A stretch of 64,000 nucleotides of DNA from Glandiceps talaboti (lineage: Eukaryota; Hemichordata; Enteropneusta; Spengelidae), in assembly GCF_964340395.1 (NCBI RefSeq), contig NC_135569.1, positions 18,121,257 to 18,185,256 on the forward strand, in the 5' to 3' direction. A program made the translations under genes and the position numbers. Under the pieces are notes generated by a model. It ran no database searches. It saw only the letters and a program-made list of their open reading frames with translations, and had not been told where the DNA came from. Shown piece after piece: positions 23,845-36,909 of this stretch (the stretch's first letter is position 1; every line of letters begins with the position of its first letter).

Positions 23845-25086
23845 AAGCTGTCTTGGGATAGATTAAAGTTTAAGACTTCAGCAATGATACAGACTACGTA
23901 AGAGCTAATACATTTTTGTAGTTGATGTATGAATGAGAATCCCATATCCTGATTTAATTCAGGATCTCTTAATCCTTAGGGACAAACAGATTGCAGAGTA
24001 TACATGTACAGGTATTCTAAAAATCATAATCAAGTAAATTAGAGTTATGAATATGATTATAACGATTTAGAATGAAGGCTTACTATGAGTCAACAAAACC
24101 CTATGTCAATCGAGTATATATGTGGCACATTCAGTGTATTTGCATTGAGTACTTGCGGTGTTCTCTGCAAGTATGGTACACTCGAGGTTTTTTCACAAGT
24201 GATTGCGATGTTCTCTGCAGATGTACTTTTACAAGCTTAGCGAGTGAAAGAGCAGCAGAAAACACTGCAAGTGCCAAAACTGCCACTGGCATTCACATGG
24301 CATGATAGGGTTGTTTGTTATTACTACATTAGGTTTATCTGAAACAACACAAACAACATATGTAATCACATGATTTGGTGTACAAGGAATGAACGCACCC
24401 TCATTAACAATCATTTGCATACAGGTATGCAAAAATGTTCAATTTACGTCCATTCCAAAGTGTATTACCTGTTGTTCACACCCGTGTGCACCCCTTGTCC
24501 CCCTTTCATGTTAGGTATTCAATCACTTCTACCGTTCAGCAGAGGAGTGATTGAATATGTAAAATGAAATACCATCAACCCATCAATGTTTTTTACTGGT
24601 AAAAGTAAATGGCATCTCTAATTGTGTTTTTACAAAAGACATTTTTTGATCCCCAGGCAAGCAGGACAAATCTGTATCATGTTAACAGCTTAAAATCTCA
24701 ACCTTATAGGATTTGAATATTCCATTTAGGTTTTAGCAATCTCCATCAATCATCAGCACAAAGCTCATTATCCATTAAAAGCAAAAATACAATTTTTAGA
24801 TATAGCCAGGCTACTTTGTTGTTCAGCAATCCCAAAACAACAGCCATGATAAAATCATGCATTAAGTAAATAAATGATAGTTGGACATTGTAAACTAAAA
24901 GACATTGAATTTGTTAAACTTGAATATCATTATAAATAGTTCATGTTAATTTTTTACCTAATATGCATAATCTTTTCTCCAGCAATTAACATCAAAGAAT
25001 AAAGAATCTCCCCACATCAGAAGACACAGTGATTTAAAAATACCCTAAACAGGAACAAGGGGGGCATACTTATTATCATCTATAAG
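23845..25086. other. Unique sequence with a degenerate 50-bp direct repeat
   Basis: TTGCGGTGTTCTCTGCA (about 24153) recurs as TTGCGATGTTCTCTGCA about 50 bases on (about 24203). An open 77-codon frame across it (24072-24305) has no recognised domain. Nothing else seen. Confidence 0.45.
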
Positions 25087-25175
25087 ACCACGTCATTGCC
25101 ACTATACCAGCTACAAACATACCACGTCATTGCCACTATACCAGCTACTAACAGACCACGTCATTGCCATATGAG
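25087..25175. repeat. 34-bp tandem repeat (2.5 copies)
   Basis: ACCACGTCATTGCCACTATA starts at 25087 and 25121; a partial copy, ACCACGTCATTGCC, is at 25155. Confidence 0.92.
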
Positions 25176-25631
25176 AACTCTCCTTCTGCGTGTGCAATCC
25201 ACATAGTTTTGTAAAGTACTCTCGTTTAGACTGTTATTGTAGTTGGCTATCACTATTATTTTAATACATCATTGTACCATATAATATTATATCTCCAATG
25301 TAGTGTAGGTGACAGAAGGGATGGCTAAGATAATTCTTGAGTTTCATTTGGCAGGTCTTGACATTTTTTGAGAGGAGATGGTGAGAGGAGCTACAAAATT
25401 TGTTTAGCTGTAAATTGTGTATATTTCCTAACTGTAGAACTAATGGAATCAATTGACATACAGACAAATTGCATGAGAAAAAATCAAAATGACTGAATAA
25501 GTGCTATATAAACTCAACTTGAAATGTTTTGCTATCATTACATGTGGTTTGTTTTTACATTCTTGTCAAGCATTGTAAAAAAAAAAATCAACAATCCAAT
25601 GTTTGGTTTGGTTGTCCCATTGAACAGCTTG
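25176..25631. other. Unique AT-rich sequence
   Basis: Nothing recognised. Confidence 0.5.
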
Positions 25632-26460
25632 TTAGCTCCGCCGTCAGCAAAAGCTGACAGCATAAGCTTTAGGTATAGGTTGGTATAGGTATAGAAGTAT
25701 AATTGATCATGGTCTGTCTGTCAATTTTTTTTAGCTCCGCTGTCAGCGAAAGCTGAAAGCGTAGCTTTAGGTATAGGTTGTATAGAGTATAGAGTGTATA
25801 GGTGCATGAATCATAGGTGTCCGTCAAACTTTTATATTTTCACTATCTTCTCTGAAAGTAACAGCCAGAATACTTCGATATTTGGTGTGCATGTTCCCTG
25901 GGGGGAAACTATTCAGATTTGTTCATGCCAAGTTGATCTGTGCCATTTTCAATTTTTTATGATTTTTTAGGTATAATAACGAGAAATTTACATAATTAAT
26001 GGTTTTCGGTAATTAGGCTATATCTCAAGAATGCACACTTCAGATTCAATATAATTTGATACATGCATTTGCGATACCAAAGCGCACTTGTCCTGAAAAT
26101 ATTATTGATGTAGCTTTTAGTTTTAATAAATTATTGGCATATTTTTGTAGGCCACTAAAAAGGAAAAAAATAGTTTCTCGTCAGGAAATGTTGTCTAAAG
26201 TGGTACGACGATGCGCTTATTTTTTTTTTAAATTCTCAACAAATGTAACAGTACATGTTGTGGTTGGCGAGGAGATCACTAACAGCAATGAGCAAATAAC
26301 AATCAATGAGAAAAAATAACTTATTACATATGTTCTGTTGTATTCCAACAATTGTCTGTAGGAACGACAATCTCAAAACTTTGCCCTTACGGAAGACATT
26401 CAGTTTACATCTGGTTTTAGTTGATGAATCTAGCAGCTGAAAAGCGAGGGACAGTTATTC

Positions 26461-26577
26461 AGGAGACAGTAGATGATCTAGTAGGTACCAGGAGACAGTA
26501 GATGACCTAGTAGGTACCAGGAGACAGTAGATGACCTAGTAGGTACCAGGAGACAGTAGATGACCTAGTAGGTACCA
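26461..26577. repeat. 29-bp tandem repeat (4 copies)
   Basis: GGAGACAGTAGATGACCTAG plus TAGGTACCA, four times; the first copy has GATGATC. Confidence 0.96.
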
Positions 26578-26802
26578 TTCACTTGATGCATATGATGTAC
26601 CATTGTAAGAAGCTAGCGCTTTGCATCTATGTCATTGAGACTGAAACATTTTCAGACAAGACCTTTTCAGTTATGATTAGCGAAATATTTATTTTTTCCG
26701 AGATTAGGTGGTCTACAATTCCAATTTACATGATGTATCTTGCCATGTCACATTGAGCTTTGAACACTCAACTAAATTTAGTCCAGCTTGCATATGAAAT
26801 GC

Positions 26803-26892
26803 TAGTCCTGCTTGCAGATGGACACAGGTCTATATTACTAACATGACCCTCAACACCGAAGGGGCGACTCGTTCCGTATGCAAGCAGGACTA
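26803..26892. mobile_element. 90-bp inverted-repeat element inside family C
   Basis: TAGTCCTGCTTGCAGATG (26803-26820) and CGTATGCAAGCAGGACTA (26875-26892) are complementary except for two bases. The terminal TAGTCCTGC resembles TAGTCTTGC of the element at 45934. A TAGTCCAGCTTGCATATG copy just upstream (26779-26796) suggests a repeated terminus. Confidence 0.6.
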
Positions 26893-27430
26893 ACGAAATA
26901 TGTGCACCACCATTAAATTAAAATGTCAGACGATGTTATGTCTACTACAAGTTGAATGTTGTTGACAATTATGGACAGTGTTTTTGGTAAATTTGTTAGA
27001 AAATTGAAATTCGAATTGCCTCAAAATTATTTTAGATCCCTAGTTTATTTCATTCATTTCATCATTAAAATTTTCCAGGGTTAAAGCTGTAAGACACTGG
27101 CATTATTTATAGCCAACCTCAAAAGTCCTTTTTTGTTTTGTTTTTGTGCATTTCCCAGTCATTATTTTGCTGAGATTTTGTGTGATTTTCATAACAATAG
27201 ACTTTTTGTAAAATGGTGACTATGGTATAAAAGTACAAAATTTACTAACTTTTTGTGTGAAATGCATTTTATAGTGAGTCATCATATGAAACCACTAACC
27301 ACTTTATTACATTGCTAAAACAAAACTGCATAGTGAAGAGCTGAACAACTGAACCACTTCTAAATGATTACCAAAAAAACCAAAAAAAAAACCAGCGGAG
27401 CTATTCTGACCGATAGGTCGCTTGTTTATT

Positions 27431-28535
27431 TTTTCTGGCCTTACCACCATTTGAATAACATACAGGATATGTTATATATGGTTAGCAACAATTGTCAGTA
27501 ATTGGTTAGGCCAAATAAATAAAGTTGTTTGATTCAGGTTACCCGACCCCCACCTAGTTTTTCACACCAACTCTAAACTGTTTTTTATGTAGTTGAGAAA
27601 AATAATAATAAAATCACCAAGTCTCGCAAGAAATACATGTAGTGGGTGCAGAAACTGACATCAACTTAAAAAGACAATATAAAACTATTTTTCCAATCAA
27701 ATGGTTGTACATATGATAGGAAGAAATAAACAACACAGAGAACATTTAGAAAACAATGGAAAACCTGAACTAGACACTCACACATGAAAACAAATTATAT
27801 GATAAAATAAAATAAAAAATCTACCTACCCCACCTATTTTAAAATTGAATGTAATTGAATCAGAACCACACAATTTTTTTTATGCCTTACCATGGCTATC
27901 AAATATAAAATTGTTAGGAATAATATTGCCAACTAGTAATGGTTGCCTTGGATACTATCAAATGTAAAATTGTTAGGAATACTTGTCAACTTATAATGGT
28001 TGCTTCAGGCACTGTACATAACAGTTACATTGTATCTTGCGGAAAGCTGGGGCCAGTCTGTCCTCCAGGCCACATGATTGGACTCATTGTAGCAGTTAAG
28101 TTGATAAAGAGCTCAAATAACCCATGTATCAATTAAGATTACCCAATTAGTATAACATTGTAACAATTAGACTGTCCCACTAGTCTCTTTAATTAGTACA
28201 GTGTAGTAGCTGTTATAAATGTTACATTCTACACTGCAACTCGTTGCTTACCCATATTAGGTTATGGGCTTTAAATATTTATTGCAAGATTACCTATGAT
28301 TATATTTATTATTTTATTAAAAATTTGAAATGATTATGTATGGTTGCTGATATAACTTACATAATAGGTATCAGTCATAATTGTATTTGAGAACATTAAA
28401 AAATCATTGATAAATATGCATTATGAAAAAAATGAATTATCCAATAATTAACGGAATTCGCTCTCATCCACTCTACCGTACTTTAATAGCTCAATTTTAT
28501 AGAAATGTTAATGATATAGTTTAGAAATTATTATA
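27431..28535. other. Unique AT-rich sequence
   Basis: Contains two similar blocks near 27930 and 27985 (TAATGGTTGC, AAAATTGTTAGGAATA-type). No gene recognised. Confidence 0.45.
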
Positions 28536-29662
28536 AAATATCCAATGCCTCAGATATGACTGTATGATATCCAATGTATAGCATTGATACGATATGCCTC
28601 AGATATGACTGTATGATATCCAATGTATAGCATTGATACGATATGGCTCAGATATGACTGTATAATATCCAATGTATAGCATTGATACGATATGCCTCAG
28701 ATATGACTGTATAATATCCAATGTATAGCATTGATACGATATGCCTCAGATATGACTGTATAATATCCAATGTATAGCATTGATACGATATGCCTCAGAT
28801 ATGACTGTATAATATCCAATGTATAGCATTGATACGATATGCCTCAGATATGACTGTATGATATCCAATGTATAGCATTGATACGATATGCCTCAGATAT
28901 GACTGTATAATATCCAATGTATAGCATTGATACGATATGCCTCAGATATGACTGTATAATATCCAATGTATAGCATTGATACGATATGCCTCAGATATGA
29001 CTATAATATCCAATGTATAGCATTGATACGATATGACTGTATTATATCCAATGTATAGCATTGATATGATATGCCTCAGATATGACTGTATAATATCCAA
29101 TGTATAGCATTGATACGATATGCCTCAGATATGACTGTATGATATCCAATGTATAGCATTGATACGATATGGCTCAGATATGACTGTATAATATCCAATG
29201 TATAGCATTGATACGATATGCCTCAGATATGACTGTATAATATCCAATGTATAGCATTGATACGATATGCCTCAGATATGACTGTATAATATCCAATGTA
29301 TAGCATTGATACGATATGCCTCAGATATGACTGTATAATATCCAATGTATAGCATTGATACGATATGCCTCAGATATGACTGTATGATATCCAATGTATA
29401 GCATTGATACGATATGCCTCAGATATGACTGTATAATATCCAATGTATAGCATTGATACGATATGCCTCAGATATGACTGTATAATATCCAATGTATAGC
29501 ATTGATACGATATGCCTCAGATATGACTATAATATCCAATGTATAGCATTGATACGATATGCCTCAGATATGACTGTATAATATCCAATGTATAGCATTG
29601 ATACGATATGCCTCAGATATGACTGTATAATATCCAATGTATAGCATTGATACGATATGCCT
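28536..29662. repeat. Satellite array, 49-bp unit (about 23 copies)
   Basis: Units contain GATATGCCTCAGATATGACT, GTATAATATCC and AATGTATAGCATTGATAC. Variants: GGCTCAG, GTATGATATCC, a 47-bp form (GACTATAATATCC) and a 38-bp form (near 29028). CAATG-TATAG-CATTG forms a small stem in every unit. Confidence 0.97.
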
Positions 29663-30219
29663 TGTACATGACTGTACATGTTGTCTTGTTCCTGTCAAAA
29701 AAGACAAAATCATTTGGAAATTATTGAAGAATGATATTCAAACTAGCTCCAAAAGTTTGCTATGATATTTGAGGAATACCAATGTAGTTATTGTTAAAAA
29801 GTTTGTAATTACAGTAGTAGAATTAGAAGTGATTAATTGCATCAAATATACAAAGTAATCAAAATTTTAATTTGCCATACAGAAATATTCATCATTGAAA
29901 ACTGGCAAATGTATGCTGTATGGTCATTTCAGATCTTAATACATTAATTAAAAAAATGGATATTTCTTCTTATGCTTCACCATTTCTTTTCGATTAATAT
30001 CAACACTTGTTGATTGAAGTGGTGATGTAAATAGTGCATGTACCAGCATAAAATGTTGACATTTGGTTCTTATGATGTGTACACAAGATCAGTTTACAGA
30101 CCACCACACCACCTGGTGGATTGTATTCTAAAAAAATAGTACAATGAACTCAAGTAATACTTTCAGTTTTAAACTATAGACAGTATATATTGATATAAGG
30201 TTATGTAGTCTTGAATTAA
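29663..30219. other. Unique AT-rich sequence
   Basis: Nothing recognised between two satellites. Confidence 0.5.
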
Positions 30220-32295
30220 TTAATGTTGGTATACTCTCAGTAGGGTGGCATTTCTTAGTATTTACAGTAACTTACAGTTTAATGTTGGTATACTCTCAGT
30301 AGGGTGACATTTCTTAGTATTTACAGTAACTTACAGTTTAATGTTGGTATACTCTCAGTAGGGTGACATTTCTTAGTATTTACAGTAACTTACAGTTTAA
30401 TGTTGGTATACTCTCAGTAGGGTGACATTTCTTTGTATTTACAGTAACTTACAGTTTAATGTTGGTATACTCTCAGTAGGGTGGCATTTCTTAGTATTTA
30501 CAGTAACTTACAGTTTAATGTTGGTATACTCTCAGTAGGGTGGCATTTCTTAGTATTTACAGTAACTTACAGTTTAATGTTGGTATACTCTCAGTAGGGT
30601 GGCATTTCTTAGTATTTACAGTAACTTACAGTTTAATGTTGGTATACTCTCAGTAGGGTGGCATTTCTTAGTATTTACAGTAACTTACAGTTTAATGTTG
30701 GTATACTCTCAGTAGGGTGGCATTTCTTAGTATTTACAGTAACTTACAGTTTAATGTTGGTATACTCTCAGTAGGGTGGCATTTCTTAGTATTTACAGTA
30801 ACTTACAGTTTAATGTTGGTATACTCTCAGTAGGGTGGCATTTCTTAGTATTTACAGTAACTTACAGTTTAATGTTGGTATACTCTCAGTAGGGTGGCAT
30901 TTCTTAGTATTTACAGTAACTTACAGTTTAATGTTGGTATACTCTCAGTAGGGTGGCATTTCTTAGTATTTACAGTAACTTACAGTGTAATGTTGGTATA
31001 CTCTCAGTAGGGTGACATTTCTTAGTATTTACAGTAACTTACAGTTTAATGTTGGTATACTCTCAGTAGGGTGGCATTTCTTAGTATTTACAGTAACTTA
31101 CAGTTTAATGTTGGTATACTCTCAGTAGGGTGGCATTTCTTAGTATTTACAGTAACTTACAGTTTAATGTTGGTATACTCTCAGTAGGGTGGCATTTCTT
31201 AGTATTTACAGTAACTTACAGTTTAATGTTGGTATACTCTCAGTAGGGTGGCATTTCTTAGTATTTACAGTAACTTACAGTTTAATGTTGGTATACTCTC
31301 AGTAGGGTGGCATTTCTTAGTATTTACAGTAACTTACAGTTTAATGTTGGTATACTCTCAGTAGGGTGGCATTTCTTAGTATTTACAGTAACTTACAGTT
31401 TAATGTTGGTATACTCTCAGTAGGGTGACATTTCTTAGTATTTACAGTAACTTACAGTTTAATGTTGGTATACTCTCAGTAGGGTGACATTTCTTAGTAT
31501 TTACAGTAACTTACAGTAACTTACAGTTTAATGTTGGTATACTCTCAGTAGGGTGGCATTTCTTAGTATTTACAGTAACTTACAGTTTAATGTTGGTATA
31601 CTCTCAGTAGGGTGACATTTCTTAGTATTTACAGTAACTTACAGTTTAATGTTGGTATACTCTCAGTAGGGTGACATTTCTTAGTATTTACAGTAACTTA
31701 CAGTTTAATGTTGGTATACTCTCAGTAGGGTGGCATTTCTTAGTATTTACAGTAACTTACAGTTTAATGTTGGTATACTCTCAGTAGGGTGGCATTTCTT
31801 AGTATTTACAGTAACTTACAGTTTAATGTTGGTATACTCTCAGTAGGGTGGCATTTCTTAGTATTTACAGTAACTTACAGTTTAATGTTGGTATACTCTC
31901 AGTAGGGTGGCATTTCTTAGTATTTACAGTAACTTACAGTAACTTACAGTGTAATGTTGGTATACTCTCAGTAGGGTGGCATTTCTTAGTATTTACAGTA
32001 ACTTACAGTAACTTACAGTGTAATGTTGGTATACTCTCAGTAGGGTGACATTTCTTAGTATTTACAGTAACTTACAGTTTAATGTTGGTATACTCTCAGT
32101 AGGGTGGCATTTCTTAGTATTTACAGTAACTTACAGTTTAATGTTGGTATACTCTCAGTAGGGTGGCATTTCTTAGTATTTACAGTAACTTACAGTTTAA
32201 TGTTGGTATACTCTCAGTAGGGTGACATTTCTTAGTATTTACAGTAACTTACAGTTTAATGTTGGTATACTCTCAGTAGGGTGGCATTTCTTAGT
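30220..32295. repeat. Satellite array, 59-bp unit (about 35 copies)
   Basis: Units contain TAATGTTGGTATACTCTCAG, TAGGGTGGCATTTCTTAG and TATTTACAGTAACTTACAG. Variants are GTGACATT and TACAGTGTAAT. Three copies (near 31510, 31935 and 31995) carry an extra TAACTTACAG, giving 69 bp. The 66-codon frame at 31848-32048 arises only because 69 is divisible by 3. Confidence 0.97.
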
Positions 32296-32882
32296 ACTTT
32301 TAATTACTTAATATCACCCAGTCTGCTAAGATAGTCACTGATCATACACCTTGAAGAACTTTCTGTTTCTTTGCAGCATTTTAGGTTTAGTGTTCATACA
32401 TTCAGTACAGGTTGGGTAAATATAAATTGTGTGTTCTCCTAATAGTAAATCATTTCCACCACAATGGCAGCAGATGGCAAGAAACAAGTAATGAGGAAAA
32501 ATAGAATTTCAACTGGTGATGTGTACTCTCTCTTTCCTCTACTTGTGTAATCTCCCACTTTACACTATCATAGTAAACTAAAAGATGCATGGCATCCAGT
32601 TATTGGATCTGATGGTGAAATTTATAACCCAAATATTCTTAGCTGCTCTGGTATGATAAAAAGTACAATCAACTTTGCTAGCAAGCATTATTAATGATGT
32701 CATCTGTTCATGGTGTACCCATAGTTTGCAGGTACCATGATTTTTAATAATGGTAAATACTTCACATTAACCCTAACCTTGTAAATGTACCAGTATGTAT
32801 TTGTTACTCAAAAAGTTATGAAGTTCCTGACATATACATACTCTAGCTTCTGAATAACATAAATTTTGTAATATAATACAGA
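32296..32882. other. Unique spacer
   Basis: Unique sequence between satellites; holds a weak candidate exon listed separately. Confidence 0.5.
32377..32515 (+). other. Weak candidate exon with start codon
   Basis: A pyrimidine-rich acceptor (TTTCTGTTTCTTTGCAG ending at 32376) is followed by about 87 bases and CCACCACAATGG, a good start context (ATG 32464-32466). The frame reads MAADGKKQVMRKNRIST and meets a possible donor, ACTG/GTGATG, after 32515; without splicing it stops 11 codons later. If spliced directly from the exon ending at 4767, the upstream ATG would stop after four codons, making it an upstream ORF. No family recognised. Chance is a real alternative. Confidence 0.2.
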
Positions 32883-33912
32883 AGCAGTGCACGATGACCT
32901 GTATGTGTATAGCCACATCTGGCTGTTTTAACTGCAGTGCATGATGACCAATATGTGTATAGCCACATCTGGCTGTTTTAACTGCAGTGCAGGATGACCA
33001 ATATGTGTATAGCCACATCTGGCTGTTTTAACTGCAGTGCACGATGACCTGTATGTGTATAGCCACATCTGGCTGTTTTAACTGCAGTGCATGATGACCT
33101 GTATGTGTATAGCCACATCTGGCTGTTTTAACTGCAGTGCACGATGACCTGTACGTGTATAGCCACATCTGGCTGTTTTAACTGCAGTGCATGATGACCT
33201 GTACGTGTATAGCCACATCTGGCTGTTTTAACTGCAGTGCATGATGACCTGTACGTGTATAGCCACATCTGGCTGTTTTAACTGCAGTGCATGATGACCA
33301 ATACGTGTATAGCCACATCTGGCATTATTAACTGCAGTGCATGATGACCTGTACGTGTATAGCCACATCTGGCTGTTTTAACTGCAGTGCATGATGACCA
33401 ATATGTGTATAGCCACATCTGGCTGTTTTAACTGCAGTGCATGATGACCAATACGTGTATAGCCACATCTGGCTGTTTTAACTGCAGTGCATGATGACCT
33501 GTACGTGTATAGCCACATCTGGCTGTTTTAACTGCAGTGCATGATGACCAATACGTGTATAGCCACATCTGGCATTATTAACTGCAGTGCATGATGACCT
33601 GTACGTGTATAGCCACATCTGGCTGTTTTAACTGCAGTGCATGATGACCTGTGCGTGTATAGCCACATCTGGCTGTTTTAACTGCAGTGCACGATGACCA
33701 ATATGTGTATAGCCACATCTGGCTGTTTTAACTGCAGTGCACGATGACCTGTACGTGTATAGCCACATCTGGCTGTTTTAACTGCAGTGCATGATGACCT
33801 GTACGTGTATAGCCACATCTGGCTGTTTTAACTGCAGTGCACGATGACCTGTACGTGTATAGCCACATCTGGCTGTTTTAACTGCAGTGCATGATGACCT
33901 GTACGTGTATAG
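32883..33912. repeat. Satellite array, 50-bp unit (about 20 copies)
   Basis: Units contain AGCCACATCTGGCTGTTTTA and ACTGCAGTGCATGATGACC. Variant sites: CCTGTACGTG versus CCAATATGTG, ACGATG versus ATGATG, and GGCATTATTA replacing GGCTGTTTTA at 33321 and 33571. Confidence 0.97.
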
Positions 33913-33914
33913 TG

Positions 33915-34021
33915 TATACACTCTACTCTGATAGTAGACCATAACATACACTCTACTCTGATAGTAGACCATAACATACACTCTACTCTGATAGTAGACC
34001 ATAACATACACTCTACTCTGA
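33915..34021. repeat. 30-bp tandem repeat (3.5 copies)
   Basis: TACACTCTACTCTGATAGTA plus GACCATAACA, directly joined to the end of the 50-bp array. Confidence 0.95.
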
Positions 34022-34702
34022 TGTATATTTTGTTTATTTTTTAAAATACTCTAAGATTGTAATGTGCTGTTTAAGAAAAATATCTAAAGAATATGAGAAA
34101 TGATATGTATATAGTCTGAAATACAACAGATAGAAATGACTTTACCTTTTAATGTAAATTATAAACTTAAAAGTAAAAAAAGAAATTGAAGACTGATGTG
34201 AAAAAGGCTTGACAACTTCTTTGATCAGAATCCCAAAATTGTTTTGATAAAATAACTTCTGACTGACACACATTTATTATGCTTGACTGAAATTTAGGAA
34301 TGTTCATTATTTTCTGGTATTGACTACATGTACTATAACAGATGTGAATTAAAAGAAAATTGAAAACAGATTGTAATTACTTTGACCATTCACAGTCTTC
34401 ATTTCATGTTAATATGTCATGTGTCTTTAAACTTTTAAAAAAAATGTACTGCAACATAGACACTTAATTGCTGCTGCTAATAAACAGTTTTCAGTCACTG
34501 TGACGTGATTTTCTTCTACAATGTCTTGGCACAGTGTGTTAGAAGAGTTTATCATTTCACTTATCTCCACTTAGAGATACTGACTCTTGGTAAAACAAAT
34601 ATTGACGTAGATGATTAGTTAACAAATGAGAAAGTTTAGCCTTTAATCCCATCACATGTCATGTCAAGTCTCTTTCAGTGTAAACGAAATAAGGTCTGCT
34701 GT
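34022..34702. other. Unique AT-rich sequence
   Basis: Nothing recognised. Confidence 0.5.
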
Positions 34703-36582
34703 AAACTGTTTATTTTAAGAACTAGCTATTTGAAATATATTCATGTATAAAAACTGATTATTTTAAGAACTAGCTATTTGAAATATATTCATGTATAAAA
34801 ACTGATTATTTTAAGAACTAGCTATTTGAAATATATTCATGTATAAAAACTGATTATTTTAAGAACTAGCTATTTGAAATATATTCATGTATAAAAACTG
34901 ATTATTTTAAGAACTAGCTATTTGAAATATATTCATGTATAAAAACTGATTATTTTAAGAACTAGCTATTTGAAATATATTCATGTATAAAAACTGATTA
35001 TTTTAAGAACTAGCTATTTGAAATATATTCATGTATAAAAACTGATTATTTTAAGAACTAGCTATTTGAAAAATATTCATGTATAAAAACTGATTATTTT
35101 AAGAACTAGCTATTTGAAATATATTCATGTATAAAAACTGATTATTTTAAGAACTAGCTATTTGAAATATATTCATGTATAAAAACTGATTATTTTAAGA
35201 ACTAGCTATTTGAAATATATTCATGTATAAAAACTGATTATTTTAAGAACTAGCTATTTGAAATATATTCATGTATAAAAACTGATTATTTTAAGAACTA
35301 GCTATTTGAAATATATTCATGTATAAAAACTGATTATTTTAAGAACTAGCTATTTGAAATATATTCATGTATAAAAACTGATTATTTTAAGAACTAGCTA
35401 TTTGAAATATATTCATGTATAAAAACTGATTATTTTAAGAATTAGCTATTTGAAATATATTCATGTATAAAAACTGATTATTTTAAGAACTAGCTATTTG
35501 AAATATATTCATGTATAAAAACTGATTATTTTAAGAATTAGCTATTTGAAATATTCATGTATAAAAACTGATTATTTTAAGAATTAGCTATTTGAAATAT
35601 ATTCATGTATAAAAACTGATTATTTTAAGAACTAGCTATTTGAAATATATTCATGTATAAAAACTGATTATTTTAAGAACTAGCTATTTGAAATATATTC
35701 ATGTATAAAAACTGATTATTTTAAGAACTAGCTATTTGAAATATATTCATGTATAAAAACTGATTATTTTAAGAACTAGCTATTTGAAATATATTCATGT
35801 ATAAAAACTGATTATTTTAAGAACTAGCTATTTGAAATATATTCATGTATAAAAATTGTTTATTTTAAGAACTAGCTATTTGAAATATATTCATGTATAA
35901 AAATTGTTTATTTTAAGAACTAGCTATTTGAAATATATTCATGTATAAAAACTGTTTATTTTAAGAACTAGCTATTTGAAATATATTCATGTATAAAAAC
36001 TGTTTATTTTAAGAACTAGCTATTTGAAATATATTCATGTATAAAAACTGTTTATTTTAAGAACTAGCTATTTGAAATATATTCATGTATAAAAACTGAT
36101 TATTTTAAGAATTAGCTATTTGAAATATATTCATGTATAAAAACTGATTATTTTAAGAATTAGCTATTTGAAATATATTCATGTATAAAAACTGATTATT
36201 TTAAGAATTAGCTATTTGAAATATATTCATGTATAAAAACTGATTATTTTAAGAACTAGCTATTTGAAATATATGCATGTATAAAAACTGTTTATTTTAA
36301 GAATTAGCTATTTGAAATATATTCATGTATAAAAACTGATTATTTTAAGAATTAGCTATTTGAAATAATAATTCATGTATAAAAACTGATTATTTTAAGA
36401 ATTAGCTATTTGAAATAATAATTCATGTATAAAAACTGATTATTTTAAGAATTAGCTATTTGAAATAATAATTCATGTATAAAAACTGATTGTTTTAAGA
36501 ATTAGCTATTTGAAATAATAATTCATGTATAAAAACTGATTATTTTAAGAATTAGCTATTTGAAATAATAATTCATGTATAA
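34703..36582. repeat. Satellite array, 48-bp unit (about 39 copies)
   Basis: Units contain TATTTTAAGAACTAGCTATT, TGAAATATATTCATG and TATAAAAACTGAT. Variants cluster by position: GAACTAG to about 35430, CTGTTTATTTT at about 35855-36055, GAATTAG mainly after 36100, and a 50-bp form with AAATAATAATTC in the last five copies. Unrelated to the 48-bp array at 7717. Confidence 0.97.
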
Positions 36583-36909
36583 TTATGGATATACAGAATA
36601 TGTGTCAGTAGTTTATTGAATATCATTTCATAAATAAATGGTTAAAGAAAAGAGAATATTTAATATTCACATATTAAATACAGAAATAGAAAGTTAGAAA
36701 AGTAGTCATTAATCAACTACTAGTTAACATGATTTTACCTGCCATCTTTAGGGGTTAATGGAGTTTTCAATAGCCAATGAATCTAGAACATTTCATGCGG
36801 GGAGTTTGTTGTTTGAACTCTGTATTAAGAAATATATTTTTTCTCCAGCCTCCTAGTTTATTCTTGACATTCACTTTTATCCACACACTTTGTCATTTTT
36901 GTCATCTTT
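36583..36909. other. Unique AT-rich spacer
   Basis: Nothing recognised. Confidence 0.5.

Larger units (their letters stand above)
25632..27430. mobile_element. Family C dispersed element with duplicated head
   Basis: Left end TTAGCTCCGCCGTCAGC at 25632, repeated as TTAGCTCCGCTGTCAGC at 25731; right end AGCGGAGCTA at 27394-27403, complementary to TAGCTCCGCT. The first head contains the perfect stem GTCAGC-AAAA-GCTGAC. Sequence after the right terminus (GACCGATAGGTCGCTTG) may also belong. The interior is noncoding and holds a 29-bp array and a smaller inverted-repeat element. I infer a non-autonomous TIR element of about 1.8 kb, possibly composite. Confidence 0.6.
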
